From positions 1 to 6,663 of the forward strand of contig CAIVVG010000151.1 in the NCBI GenBank assembly GCA_903909295.1: a stretch of 6,663 nt of DNA. The letters run 5' to 3'. The position numbers and the translations under genes were made by a program. Positions within the stretch are counted from its first letter, which is position 1. Each line of letters begins with the position of its first letter. The stretch is from an uncultured Chlamydiae bacterium (lineage in GTDB: Bacteria; Chlamydiota; Chlamydiia; Chlamydiales; SM23-39). This document shows, piece after piece, positions 1 through 6,235 of this stretch. The notes beneath the pieces are model-generated. The model saw only the letters and a program-made list of their open reading frames with translations. It searched no databases and had not been told where the DNA came from.

Positions 1-311
1 ACATCCCCCCAACGCTGCGGGTTCATTCTTAACGGATCTACCTGTATATCGATGTCGATGTCGGGTAGTCGGGAAGAGCGCCCTGTGAGAATGTTTTGCA
101 CAATACCCCCTTTGCTGAAAATGCCTTGAAAGGGGATCTGATGAGCCCTCAGTCTGTACACATAATCAGAGAGAAGGGAGAGGATAGGGAGCGGATAACA
201 GTTAGAGACCCCTTTGGGTTGATAGGTGTAAATTCTATCTTTAAAGAATTGCCTATAGCGAGCAGATTGCTCCTCATCGAGACAAACAAGTGGTAGTGCA
301 GGAATTGCCAT
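1..311 (-). CDS. N-terminal part of a nucleotidyltransferase-fold protein, tandem paralogue of the 1171-residue neighbour (runs off left edge)
   Basis: Reading the minus strand from the ATG at 311 gives 103 residues with no stop before the window edge, so only the N terminus is visible. The protein starts MAIPALPLVCLDEEQSARY. It has KGG at residues 67-69, TGR at 76-78 and DIDIDI at 84-89. The distance from the second G of KGG to the first D is 15 residues, exactly as in the large protein encoded just upstream, which also starts in a similar way (IPIL...AEMAARYWELF). The GG-then-DxD pattern is the metal- and nucleotide-binding signature of the polymerase-beta nucleotidyltransferase superfamily, including AbiEii-like toxins. 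That placement is by motif only. No good Shine-Dalgarno site precedes the ATG, and the 50-base gap to the upstream stop is very AT-rich. The substrate and the full length are unknown. Confidence 0.8.
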   Translation of the reverse strand, partial: MAIPALPLVCLDEEQSARYRQFFKDRIYTYQPKGVSNCYPLPILSLLSDYVYRLRAHQIPFQGIFSKGGIVQNILTGRSSRLPDIDIDIQVDPLRMNPQRWGD

Positions 312-341
312 ATTTTGTAAGTTATAACGTAATTATGTATA

Positions 342-371
342 AGTATAAATCATTAAAACTATTAGAATGAA
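342..371 (-). promoter_or_regulatory. Possible promoter for the left-edge paralogue
   Basis: On the minus strand, TTCATT (371-366) and TATACT (347-342) are separated by 18 bases. The -10 box matches five of six consensus bases, but the -35 matches only three. A start near 335 would leave a leader of about 24 bases before the ATG at 311. The AT-rich setting makes chance matches common, so this is tentative. The alternative is read-through from the large gene, since no hairpin terminator is visible in the 50-base gap. Confidence 0.3.
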
Positions 372-3300
372 CTGGCTGGCTGTGTTATAAACTTAAAAAA
401 CTCACTGGGAGTGGGCCCTACAGGTGTTGAGTTGCTAAAGAATCGGGCGCACCACCTCCATCTCTCTTGGTCGGCAGGGGTGAGTGGTTCGTCCCCATTC
501 AAGGGGAGGATCGTGTTTCTCGGGACATGTGGTAAGACTTTCTTGTAGAGAATGTAAATATTTTTTTTACATTCTCTTTCTTGCTCAGAGGGGAATGGAC
601 CTTCAAGTTTCAGCACTTGAGAGGCGAGTTCTTTGATTCGAATCAATCCATCAATTGCCAAAAGCTCTTTCTTTTTGCACAGCGCCAAGTTTTCAACCGC
701 CAGTGTTAGGTATTGGGAGGCGCGCCGGATGGCGGCCCACCCGCCCTGAGCCCCACAATCTTTGGCAATGATTTCCAAGAAAGAAAATTGTTCCTCTGGT
801 TCCTTTATTTGCGGCAGAACAGAGTATCGGAGGATCTGGGAGATTTTGGGTTGGAGGGGGAGCTCCTTTATCATCATCTCCCAGAGCTTTGTTTTTTGGA
901 CGGGATTGGCGGGGTTGAAAAACACAAGATCCGATGGGGAGATCACTCCCTTAGCTATTCCCGTTTTGAGGGTATCGGCCACCTCATCCCACAAAGGGAC
1001 GTTGGGGGCCGGCCAGCCCACCTGGAGACTCAGAATGTTCAAGTTGCATAAATAGACATCCCTCATCGCCTCTTTAGACCATTTATTTTTTTTGAGCTTT
1101 TCGAGGATTTTGAGCTCTTCGGTGATGACCCCAGCCCGTTCCACGTTTTGAAATAACACACTCAAAATAGCGGGAAAGGTTTGCAATGCGGTTTGAGCGC
1201 GGTCGTAGAGCGCTTGGGTCCTCGCTTTCAGGCTGCCTGGAACGTGCTCGAGCAGGTAAGTACTGGCATCAGAGATCTTCAGCCAGAGAAAAGGGCCTTG
1301 GACCTGTTTTTGGGCATCTCCTTGCATGAGCTCATTTGCGCTGAGCTCCATGAAGGGAAGGGCCTCATGGGACAAATCGGGGACGGCCAAATACTGCTCG
1401 CCGACCGAGAAAAACACAGCCGCGCGCTCTCGGCGATTGGGGAAGGTGTTTGCCACTGTACGGGTCAGGCTAATGAGTTCTTTGGGCCAAAGAATCAAAG
1501 TATGGATGAGATCGGACCAATAATCGCTCTCTTTCTCTAGAGCCATTAAAAATTTTTTCCCCTGGAAAGAAAATAACTTATCTAAAAATGGGCAGGTCCT
1601 ATTCAGGGTTTCTAGATTTAATACTCCTTTGTGAGCTCCCGACTCAATGGTGCTTTTGAGGGTGCTTAAGACTTTGTCTACGGGCTTGTCTTTGTATAAG
1701 CCCAAATAAGAAGTAAGGATGTGAATCGCAAAGAGATACACCTGTTTTTGGTGTTCGGGTTGGATGTTTTTATCTTGGTAGAGCTTGTATAGAATGGCGT
1801 GCAGGGCCAAAAGGGTCTCTTCGGAAAACGTTTGATTGACCATCGATTTGATCAAGAAGGTCCGGACGATGCTGGTCACCCCTTCAAATTGCTCAGGATG
1901 TTGAAGACTCTCCATCAATATTATTTGCAATTGTGCGAGGGAGCCCCCCTCAACAGGCTTGGCTCGTTCGTCCATCCACTGTTTTAAAGGGGGGGGTACC
2001 TTGTGTTTGTGTAAGTGTTCCAGAATGTCTTTAAAGTCACCCTCCTTCATGGAAATGAGCCTTTCAATGCCCTTCTTTAAAACAGGCCTGGGGTAAAGAG
2101 CAGGGAAGAAAAGGGAGAAATATTCAAGAAAGGGGGGATCTTCCAGGGAGAGGAAGTGGGGCTCCAAAGAGGCGTAGAGTTCACCCAGCAGTTTAGGAGA
2201 CAGTTTCTGAATGCACGTTCGACAGTTTCCCAGCTCACCCAGGCAAAGAGCCGCTCCAAACTGTTTGACTAAAGGCTCAACAAGATCTTTTCTCAAGAAA
2301 GGGTGCAAAGAGAGGTAGGTGCGAGCGAAAGGAAGAGGCGATCTCAGCAACCATGCGCCGATTGCAGCCGCCTGCTTTTCTTCAAAAGGGCGGAGCAAGT
2401 GGAGCTGCTCTACGGACAGAACCTCGAACAGGGGGTCCAGAGAAGCGTTGTGTTTTTGAAGGTATTTAACCAAAATCTCAAGGAAGAGCGGATCTTTTTT
2501 CTCCTTATAGAGTTCGATTGCCTTGCTCCATCGCTTTCGATCGCAAAGCTCGGCTAGGCGTCCTATATCATCCACCTCCTCTACCACGACGGGAGGAGGA
2601 GCAGCAGCAGGAGGCGGAGGTGGCAATAGTTCAACGCGTCGAGGGAAGATCTCTTCGATGCGCGTGCGGAAAAAAATAGCCAAATCGGGAGCGCCGTGGC
2701 TAAAGCACTTGCTCAGCTCCTGCAGTAGTTTATGTGATACAACTCCATCGGGAGGAGTGCGGAGTTCCTCGATGGTTTCCCTCGGATATCTCAAAAACAG
2801 GTAGAGATCCCCGGTGATTTCTCTTCGATCTCTTTTAACAGGGACCATGGCATGGTGCGTTTTCCACTCGGACTTTCGCGGCTCCGCTGCTCGCAGATAG
2901 AGGTAAGTGCAGGCGTAGCGGCAAAAGGCTTCAATTTCTTCAGGGCGATAGGTCCCTTGGGGATCGAGGATTTTTTGGAGCGGTTCTAAGGCGGGCGTTC
3001 CTTTGATTTTATGTCTATCGAGCAAGGCGTAGTAATTGAGCAGATAGAGGATCTGACTTTCTGGATCGTTGCGGTAGTGCTTTTGCAGGTAGTCGCCGAT
3101 TTCGGGAACGGGCTTTTCTAAGTAGGCCTTTTCGATTTCAGGCGTCGTTGGATGATCTCCCAAAAGGAGCGTTTTACAGTATCCTTGGAACCTTCCCTTA
3201 ATCTGGGGAACAATCTCTAAGTTCGCTGTGAATAAATGGTTCTTCATGAGGTCAAAACAAGTCGCGATGTCGTAGCCATCGACGGTCTTCATGGGGATTG

Positions 3301-3877
3301 GCGCATCCCGGCGCCCTTGCATGGCAGGCAAGAGGGAAATCCGTACAGCGTCGTGAGAGGAGAAGCACTGATTGGGATTTCGGGAAGTAAACGTCAGCTC
3401 GATCGGTTGATATTGGCCACCGATCCAAGCAGGAAAGCCATGGATTGCGAACCCTTTACCATCCTTATTTTCAACATGGCGGACAGTTCTCCATTGGAGT
3501 TCGTGTTTGTTGATAGGGGGTAACTGCGTTATCTGAGCAAGCGCCGTTAAGGCCACCTGTTCCACGCGGTTCCAGTCGATCCCCTCCGGTTTGAGATCAA
3601 TGTCCATATCGATATCAGACAGAGGCCGGAGGCGCCCCGTGATGCCGTAGTGTTTCGCCCCCCCTTTGAGCCAAAATGGCCCCAAAGGGTGATTGCTTAA
3701 GTAGCCCTTGCCCAGCTGAGCACCTAAGAGTCGTAAAAACGAGATCAAGGGAAGTTCCCGCTGAATGGGGGGATTGGCTCCAAGAGGCACATAAAGATAA
3801 ACGCGATCTTTTTCAGGGAACAATTCCCAATAGCGTGCAGCCATCTCAGCGTTGAGGATCGGTATAGTCGGTGTCAC
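362..3877 (-). CDS. Large protein with N-terminal nucleotidyltransferase-fold (AbiEii-like) domain, proline hinge and helical C-terminal region
   Basis: The protein has 1171 residues and I do not recognise it as a named gene. The N-terminal domain shows KGG at 71-73, TGR at 80-82, DIDMDID at 88-94 and a later acidic strand PIEL (E160), followed by DLMKNHLF at 209-216. This order (GG, DxD, third carboxylate, then a D..xK helix) is that of polymerase-beta-type nucleotidyltransferases and resembles AbiEii-like proteins. A proline/alanine run at 419-429 then separates an extension of about 730 residues. That extension is leucine-rich, charged and apparently all-helical, perhaps an alpha-solenoid or TPR-like scaffold. 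I see no signal peptide or membrane segment, so it is probably cytosolic unless exported by a specialised system. The start is GTG, with GGAG five bases upstream; a paralogue follows 50 bases downstream. Transfer of a nucleotide to a protein or RNA target is inferred. The large ORF is certain, the NTase call is moderately sure, and the role is unknown. Confidence 0.85.
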   Translation of the reverse strand: MTPTIPILNAEMAARYWELFPEKDRVYLYVPLGANPPIQRELPLISFLRLLGAQLGKGYLSNHPLGPFWLKGGAKHYGITGRLRPLSDIDMDIDLKPEGIDWNRVEQVALTALAQITQLPPINKHELQWRTVRHVENKDGKGFAIHGFPAWIGGQYQPIELTFTSRNPNQCFSSHDAVRISLLPAMQGRRDAPIPMKTVDGYDIATCFDLMKNHLFTANLEIVPQIKGRFQGYCKTLLLGDHPTTPEIEKAYLEKPVPEIGDYLQKHYRNDPESQILYLLNYYALLDRHKIKGTPALEPLQKILDPQGTYRPEEIEAFCRYACTYLYLRAAEPRKSEWKTHHAMVPVKRDRREITGDLYLFLRYPRETIEELRTPPDGVVSHKLLQELSKCFSHGAPDLAIFFRTRIEEIFPRRVELLPPPPPAAAPPPVVVEEVDDIGRLAELCDRKRWSKAIELYKEKKDPLFLEILVKYLQKHNASLDPLFEVLSVEQLHLLRPFEEKQAAAIGAWLLRSPLPFARTYLSLHPFLRKDLVEPLVKQFGAALCLGELGNCRTCIQKLSPKLLGELYASLEPHFLSLEDPPFLEYFSLFFPALYPRPVLKKGIERLISMKEGDFKDILEHLHKHKVPPPLKQWMDERAKPVEGGSLAQLQIILMESLQHPEQFEGVTSIVRTFLIKSMVNQTFSEETLLALHAILYKLYQDKNIQPEHQKQVYLFAIHILTSYLGLYKDKPVDKVLSTLKSTIESGAHKGVLNLETLNRTCPFLDKLFSFQGKKFLMALEKESDYWSDLIHTLILWPKELISLTRTVANTFPNRRERAAVFFSVGEQYLAVPDLSHEALPFMELSANELMQGDAQKQVQGPFLWLKISDASTYLLEHVPGSLKARTQALYDRAQTALQTFPAILSVLFQNVERAGVITEELKILEKLKKNKWSKEAMRDVYLCNLNILSLQVGWPAPNVPLWDEVADTLKTGIAKGVISPSDLVFFNPANPVQKTKLWEMMIKELPLQPKISQILRYSVLPQIKEPEEQFSFLEIIAKDCGAQGGWAAIRRASQYLTLAVENLALCKKKELLAIDGLIRIKELASQVLKLEGPFPSEQERECKKNIYILYKKVLPHVPRNTILPLNGDEPLTPADQERWRWCARFFSNSTPVGPTPSEFFKFITQPASSF
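2591..2623 (-). repeat. Proline/alanine trinucleotide tract (interdomain hinge)
   Basis: Inside the large gene, CCN and GCN codons encode five prolines, three alanines and three prolines (residues 419-429), followed by VVVEEVDD. The DNA is a GC-rich near-repeat of GGAGGAGGAGCAGCAGCAGG type on the plus strand. It separates the N-terminal catalytic-like part from the helical C-terminal part and is best read as a stiff linker. Trinucleotide tracts of this kind can change length between strains without shifting the frame. Confidence 0.7.
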
Positions 3878-3882
3878 AGGGG

Positions 3883-3886
3883 CTCC
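3883..3886 (-). promoter_or_regulatory. Shine-Dalgarno GGAG that fixes the GTG start of the large gene
   Basis: GGAG lies five bases upstream of the GTG at 3877 on the minus strand. An ATG at 3889 reads only four codons (ATG GAG CCC CTG) before TGA, so it cannot be the start. The next in-frame ATG (residue 12) would remove the IPIL segment that the paralogue also has. These points favour GTG. Confidence 0.65.
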
Positions 3887-3899
3887 ATCGGAGCTAGGG

Positions 3900-3928
3900 A
3901 TTATAGGGGAAATGTCCTAATAGAGCAA
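3900..3928 (-). promoter_or_regulatory. Promoter of the large NTase-like gene
   Basis: On the minus strand, TTGCTC (3928-3923) and a perfect TATAAT (3905-3900) are separated by 17 bases. This is an ideal layout for the housekeeping sigma factor (sigma-66 in chlamydiae). Transcription would start near 3893, giving a leader of about 16 bases that contains the GGAG. The promoter overlaps the out-of-frame tail of the decayed AlbA_2 gene, so it is read independently of that gene. The inverted repeat at 3937-3973 sits directly upstream of the -35. Confidence 0.65.
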
Positions 3929-4270
3929 TACAGAAAGTATACCCAAACAACTTGAAAAATTATTTGGGTATACCCTCTTTGCGCGCATCGATGATCCGTC
4001 TGTAGCCACTTCCCCCACGCTTGCAATCTCGATATCGGGCAATAGAGAGGGGCGAATGCTGTCGGCGATGGAGTTGGCCAGAGCCTCTTCCGCCCTGAAA
4101 ATGTCTTTTACGCCCACGGAAGCCCCATCGGGAGAACGGCCGATGATCAGAGTGCCCCCGGCCGTATTGGCAAAGGCCACAATCGTTTTCAAAATGGGTT
4201 CTAGAGAGGAGATGTCTCTCTTGAATTCTAGCACTTTTGATTCGGGTTGTTGGAGCAACTCATCAAGCAT
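3917..4270 (-). pseudogene. AlbA_2 (Schlafen-type) regulator remnant with internal deletion and frameshift
   Basis: The ORF begins at ATG 4270, with AGGG six bases upstream, and has 117 codons. Residues 1-84 match the AlbA_2 domain of the putative transcriptional regulator/RecG-like helicase family (COG2865 type): PESKVLEFKRD, then AFANTAGGTLIIG, then a GVxD-like turn and IRPSLLPDIEI. Full members usually have about 400-500 residues, with an ATPase-like region and a C-terminal winged helix. Here the match stops near 4020 and the frame continues with meaningless sequence to TAG at 3917. In another frame, 4016 to 3960 reads GGSGYRRIIDARKEGIPK followed by TAA. This resembles the conserved GSGxxRIIxACxxAGLP motif near the C terminus of the same family. 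The simplest reading is loss of most of the gene, joining an N-terminal and a C-terminal stub out of frame. A short functional DNA- or RNA-binding AlbA-like protein is possible but less likely. Confidence 0.75.
3937..3973. repeat. Perfect 11-bp inverted repeat (operator or hairpin) upstream of the NTase promoter
   Basis: GTATACCCAAA (3937-3947) and TTTGGGTATAC (3963-3973) are exact inverted copies with 15 bases between them. Pairing continues with one mismatch and two more A-T pairs, giving 13 of 14 matches around a 9-base loop. The right arm includes the last codons of the alternative-frame AlbA_2 tail, and the left arm ends nine bases before the -35 of the large gene. No clear run of T follows on either strand, so a classical intrinsic terminator is not well supported. 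A protein-binding operator is an equally good reading. Confidence 0.7.
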
Positions 4271-4289
4271 AAATTTCCCTTATCCATAC

Positions 4290-4311
4290 AATCCTGCAAT
4301 ATTCCTGCAAT
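4290..4311. repeat. 11-base tandem direct repeat in front of the AlbA_2 remnant
   Basis: AATCCTGCAAT (4290-4300) is followed directly by ATTCCTGCAAT (4301-4311), with ten of eleven positions identical. The spacing is about one helical turn, and the pair lies 20-41 bases upstream of the ATG at 4270. This is a plausible place for a regulator to bind next to the promoter or leader of that gene. It could also be a chance slippage product. Confidence 0.5.
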
Positions 4312-4636
4312 CTCTTTTTGACACTCAGGTTTATGACTCATGACGTGGGAAGAAGAATGGACGGTACTCGGTTTACAGCAGGAAAAACGGTGGAAAGGAT
4401 GAAATGAGAAAATGATAAAAATAGGGGTTCGCCGCAAAGCCGCAAGGTCTGAATTGTTACAGCATTTTGTCTATCTTGCACGAGGATCTTGCCCATCCTG
4501 TACTATCGGGCGCTTTTTGCCTATTTCTCCTTGGGAATATGCAAAAATCATCCCGAAATCTCCTCCCAGCTTTTTCACCCTACATTGCGGATAGGCTCTT
4601 GCACTCTATTGGGCGTTGCCTTATCCTTTTACAATT

Positions 4637-4642
4637 AGGAGG
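4637..4642 (+). promoter_or_regulatory. Strong Shine-Dalgarno site deciding the khpA start
   Basis: AGGAGG stands four bases before the ATG at 4647. The same frame is open back to an ATG at 4467, but that start has no ribosome-binding site and would add 60 residues foreign to KhpA proteins. The 4647 start is therefore clearly preferred. Confidence 0.8.
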
Positions 4643-4646
4643 GTCT

Positions 4647-4877
4647 ATGGAAGAATTTGTTGCCTATCTTGTAAAGAACATGGTGGATGCCCCGGAACGG
4701 GTCGACGTCCGCACTGTAGAAGGCCAAAATGGTTTTTTGATTGAAATTCGAGTTGCTCCCGAAGACGTGGGCAAAGTAGTTGGCCGTAAGGGTAACGTAA
4801 TTCGCTCACTCCGCACTTTGGCAATGACCATCGGCGCCCGTTTAGGAAGGCGCGTTCATTTAGAAATCGTTCAATAA
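4647..4877 (+). CDS. khpA: KhpA, small KH-domain RNA-binding protein
   Basis: The protein has 76 residues, the usual length of KhpA (YlqC/DUF1858-free KH_4 type). It begins MEEFVAYLVKNMVDAPERV, a typical family start, and carries the RNA-binding GxxG loop as GRKG at residues 46-49 within VGKVVGRKGNVIRSLRTL. In other bacteria KhpA pairs with KhpB (Jag) and binds many RNAs, affecting cell division and translation; it acts in the cytosol. In many bacteria khpA lies between rpsP and rimM. Here it heads an operon with the STAS gene, whose ATG comes 12 bases after the khpA stop, and the khpA stop codon is part of that gene's ribosome-binding site. No khpB is in this window. Identification is firm; its role in this organism is inferred from the family. 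Confidence 0.92.
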   Translation: MEEFVAYLVKNMVDAPERVDVRTVEGQNGFLIEIRVAPEDVGKVVGRKGNVIRSLRTLAMTIGARLGRRVHLEIVQ

Positions 4878-4889
4878 GGAGGGGCGTTT

Positions 4890-5237
4890 ATGAGCCTCGG
4901 TTTGAAAATTAGCCTAGAAGAGATCGAAGGGCGACTCATTTTGCGCATCGATGGAAGACTCGATGTCACTTCGTCGCCTATCTTAGAGAGAAAGCTCAAT
5001 AGCTTGATCGAGGAAAAATACCGCCATCTGCTGCTCGACTTCACGCAGGTCGAGTACCTCAGTAGCGCTGGCATGCGCATCCTCCTTTCCGCCTCCAAAA
5101 AACTCAAGGAGAAAAAAGGGCTTCTGGTCGTGTTCTCGGCGCCTGAAGATGTCGCTGAAATCATTCGGGTGGCTGGATTTGAAAAAGTCCTCCATCTGTG
5201 TTCGACCGAAAAGGAAGCACTCCAGTACCGTCCGTGA
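4890..5237 (+). CDS. rsbV: STAS-domain anti-sigma-factor antagonist (RsbV2-like)
   Basis: The protein has 115 residues and is a single STAS domain of the SpoIIAA/RsbV family. The IEGRLILRIDGRLDVTSS beta-strands at 12-29 and the motif DFTQVEYLSSAGMRILLSA at 50-68 are diagnostic. Ser58 is the expected site of phosphorylation by the RsbW-type kinase. In the partner-switching system, the unphosphorylated antagonist binds RsbW and frees its target; in Chlamydia this module includes RsbU and RsbW and two RsbV proteins. A STAS gene directly before miaA matches C. trachomatis rsbV_2-miaA, so this is probably RsbV2. AAGGAGG precedes the ATG. The stop (TGA at 5235) overlaps the GTG of miaA, indicating translational coupling. 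No kinase or phosphatase gene is in the window. The exact paralogue (RsbV1 or RsbV2) is inferred from position. Confidence 0.9.
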   Translation: MSLGLKISLEEIEGRLILRIDGRLDVTSSPILERKLNSLIEEKYRHLLLDFTQVEYLSSAGMRILLSASKKLKEKKGLLVVFSAPEDVAEIIRVAGFEKVLHLCSTEKEALQYRP

Positions 5238-6232
5238 GAGAGTCCGCTGCTGCAGTCCGAATCCCCCAAAAGCAAAAGATCCCGGATCCGACTCCCAAAA
5301 AGCGGATCCTGATCATCGCGGGTCCGACTGCTGCTGGAAAAACCCAGCTCTCCCTCTCCTTAGCTCAGGCGGTGGGAGGGGAGATCGTCTCCGCCGATTC
5401 CTGCCAGGTTTATACGGGAATGGATGTCGGAACGGCCAAAGCATCTCCCGAAGAAAGGGCTCTGATCGCCCATCACCTGATCGATATCTGCCCCATTTCC
5501 CAGCCCTTCAATGTCGCCGAATTCTACAAATCAGCTCAGGAAGCGTTCCAGGAAATTACCTCTCGGGATAATGTACCCATCGTAGTCGGGGGCTCGGGGT
5601 TCTATATCCACGCTCTCCTCTATGGCCCCCCTCAAGGCCCCACATCGATTCCCGAAGTGCGTCAACAGCTGGAAAAACAGATGCGGGAGCTGGGCCCCGA
5701 AGTTCTCTACGAACGGCTTCAGATCCTCGATCCCGACTACGCAGCTACCATCTCCGAGTACGACCGGCATAAAATCGTCCGGGCCCTCGAAATCATGGCC
5801 CTCTCAGAGCGCAAAGTGAGCGATTTCCCCAAACCAAACCACCTCCAGGAACAAAAGTACGACTTTCGGTGCTGGTTCATCTATTACCCTCGAGAAACCC
5901 TCTACAAGCGGATCGACGCCCGCTGCGAGGAAATGGTCCGTAAAGGGTTCTTAGAGGAGGTGAAGGCGCTGGAAAAAGAGGGTCTCCGACAAAACTCCTC
6001 GGCCGCCCAGGCCATCGGCTACCGGCAGGCGCTCGAGTTCCTGGCCTCCCCCCAGACAGAGGCCGATCAGCAGATTTTCCTCTCGGCCTTTAAAAAGGCC
6101 TCCCGCCACTACTCCAAACGGCAGTTCACCTGGTTCCGCAGGGAACCTCTCTTCCGGTGGCTCAATCTGGAGGAAATGTCCTTAGATCGCCTTAAAGAGC
6201 TCATCCTACAGGACTTCGAGCAAGGTAATTAA
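5234..6232 (+). CDS. miaA: MiaA, tRNA dimethylallyltransferase
   Basis: MiaA transfers the dimethylallyl group of DMAPP to N6 of A37 in tRNAs that read codons starting with U, the first step to i6A/ms2i6A. From the GTG at 5234 it has 332 residues, slightly more than the usual 300-320. Visible motifs are the P-loop GPTAAGKT (30-37), SADSCQVYTGMDVGTAK (53-69), HHLIDI (80-85), PIVVGGSGFYIHALLYG (115-131), DRHKIVRALEI (177-187), AIGYRQ (260-265) and RHYSKRQFTWFR (291-302). The catalytic core is complete. I chose GTG 5234 because it overlaps the upstream stop as GTGA, a common coupling arrangement. GTG at 5198 would add 12 residues and overlap the STAS gene by 40 bases. No ATG is available, and neither start has a well-placed Shine-Dalgarno site. 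About 24 residues of basic, proline-containing sequence precede the first beta-strand. Function is certain; the exact start is not. Confidence 0.96.
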   Translation: MRESAAAVRIPQKQKIPDPTPKKRILIIAGPTAAGKTQLSLSLAQAVGGEIVSADSCQVYTGMDVGTAKASPEERALIAHHLIDICPISQPFNVAEFYKSAQEAFQEITSRDNVPIVVGGSGFYIHALLYGPPQGPTSIPEVRQQLEKQMRELGPEVLYERLQILDPDYAATISEYDRHKIVRALEIMALSERKVSDFPKPNHLQEQKYDFRCWFIYYPRETLYKRIDARCEEMVRKGFLEEVKALEKEGLRQNSSAAQAIGYRQALEFLASPQTEADQQIFLSAFKKASRHYSKRQFTWFRREPLFRWLNLEEMSLDRLKELILQDFEQGN

Positions 6233-6235
6233 GCC

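Larger units (their letters stand above)
4271..4646. other. Divergent intergenic region with no supported gene
   Basis: These 376 bases separate the minus-strand AlbA_2 remnant from the plus-strand khpA operon. Plus-strand frames are open here (for example, in frame with khpA back to 4467), but their products look random and lack Shine-Dalgarno sites. I find no tRNA-like or terminator-like fold. Local items are the tandem repeat at 4290-4311, a lone perfect TTGACA at 4318-4323 with no -10 at the right distance, a GCCGCAAR duplication at 4431-4446, and a weak TTGCAC-17-TATCCT pair at 4599-4627 that could serve khpA. Confidence 0.5.

Noticed and set aside
713..3523. Plus-strand ORFs of 60-119 codons opposite the large gene
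   Set aside because: They lie antisense to a continuous 1171-codon frame, have no ribosome-binding sites and encode no recognisable protein; they are frame shadows.
4318..4323. Perfect TTGACA as a -35 for a plus-strand promoter
   Set aside because: No TATAAT-like hexamer occurs 16-18 bases downstream, and the next plus-strand gene begins more than 300 bases away.
4228..4437. Minus-strand 69-codon ORF, including a cysteine-containing stretch from an internal ATG at 4341
   Set aside because: No Shine-Dalgarno site before either start. It overlaps the AlbA_2 N terminus in another frame and ends inside it, and the composition gives no recognisable family.
4467..4646. In-frame N-terminal extension of khpA
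   Set aside because: It would add 60 residues not found in KhpA proteins and lacks a ribosome-binding site, whereas AGGAGG stands four bases before the ATG at 4647.
4871..5275. Minus-strand 134-codon ORF opposite the STAS gene
   Set aside because: It is serine/arginine-rich shadow sequence antisense to a clear STAS domain.
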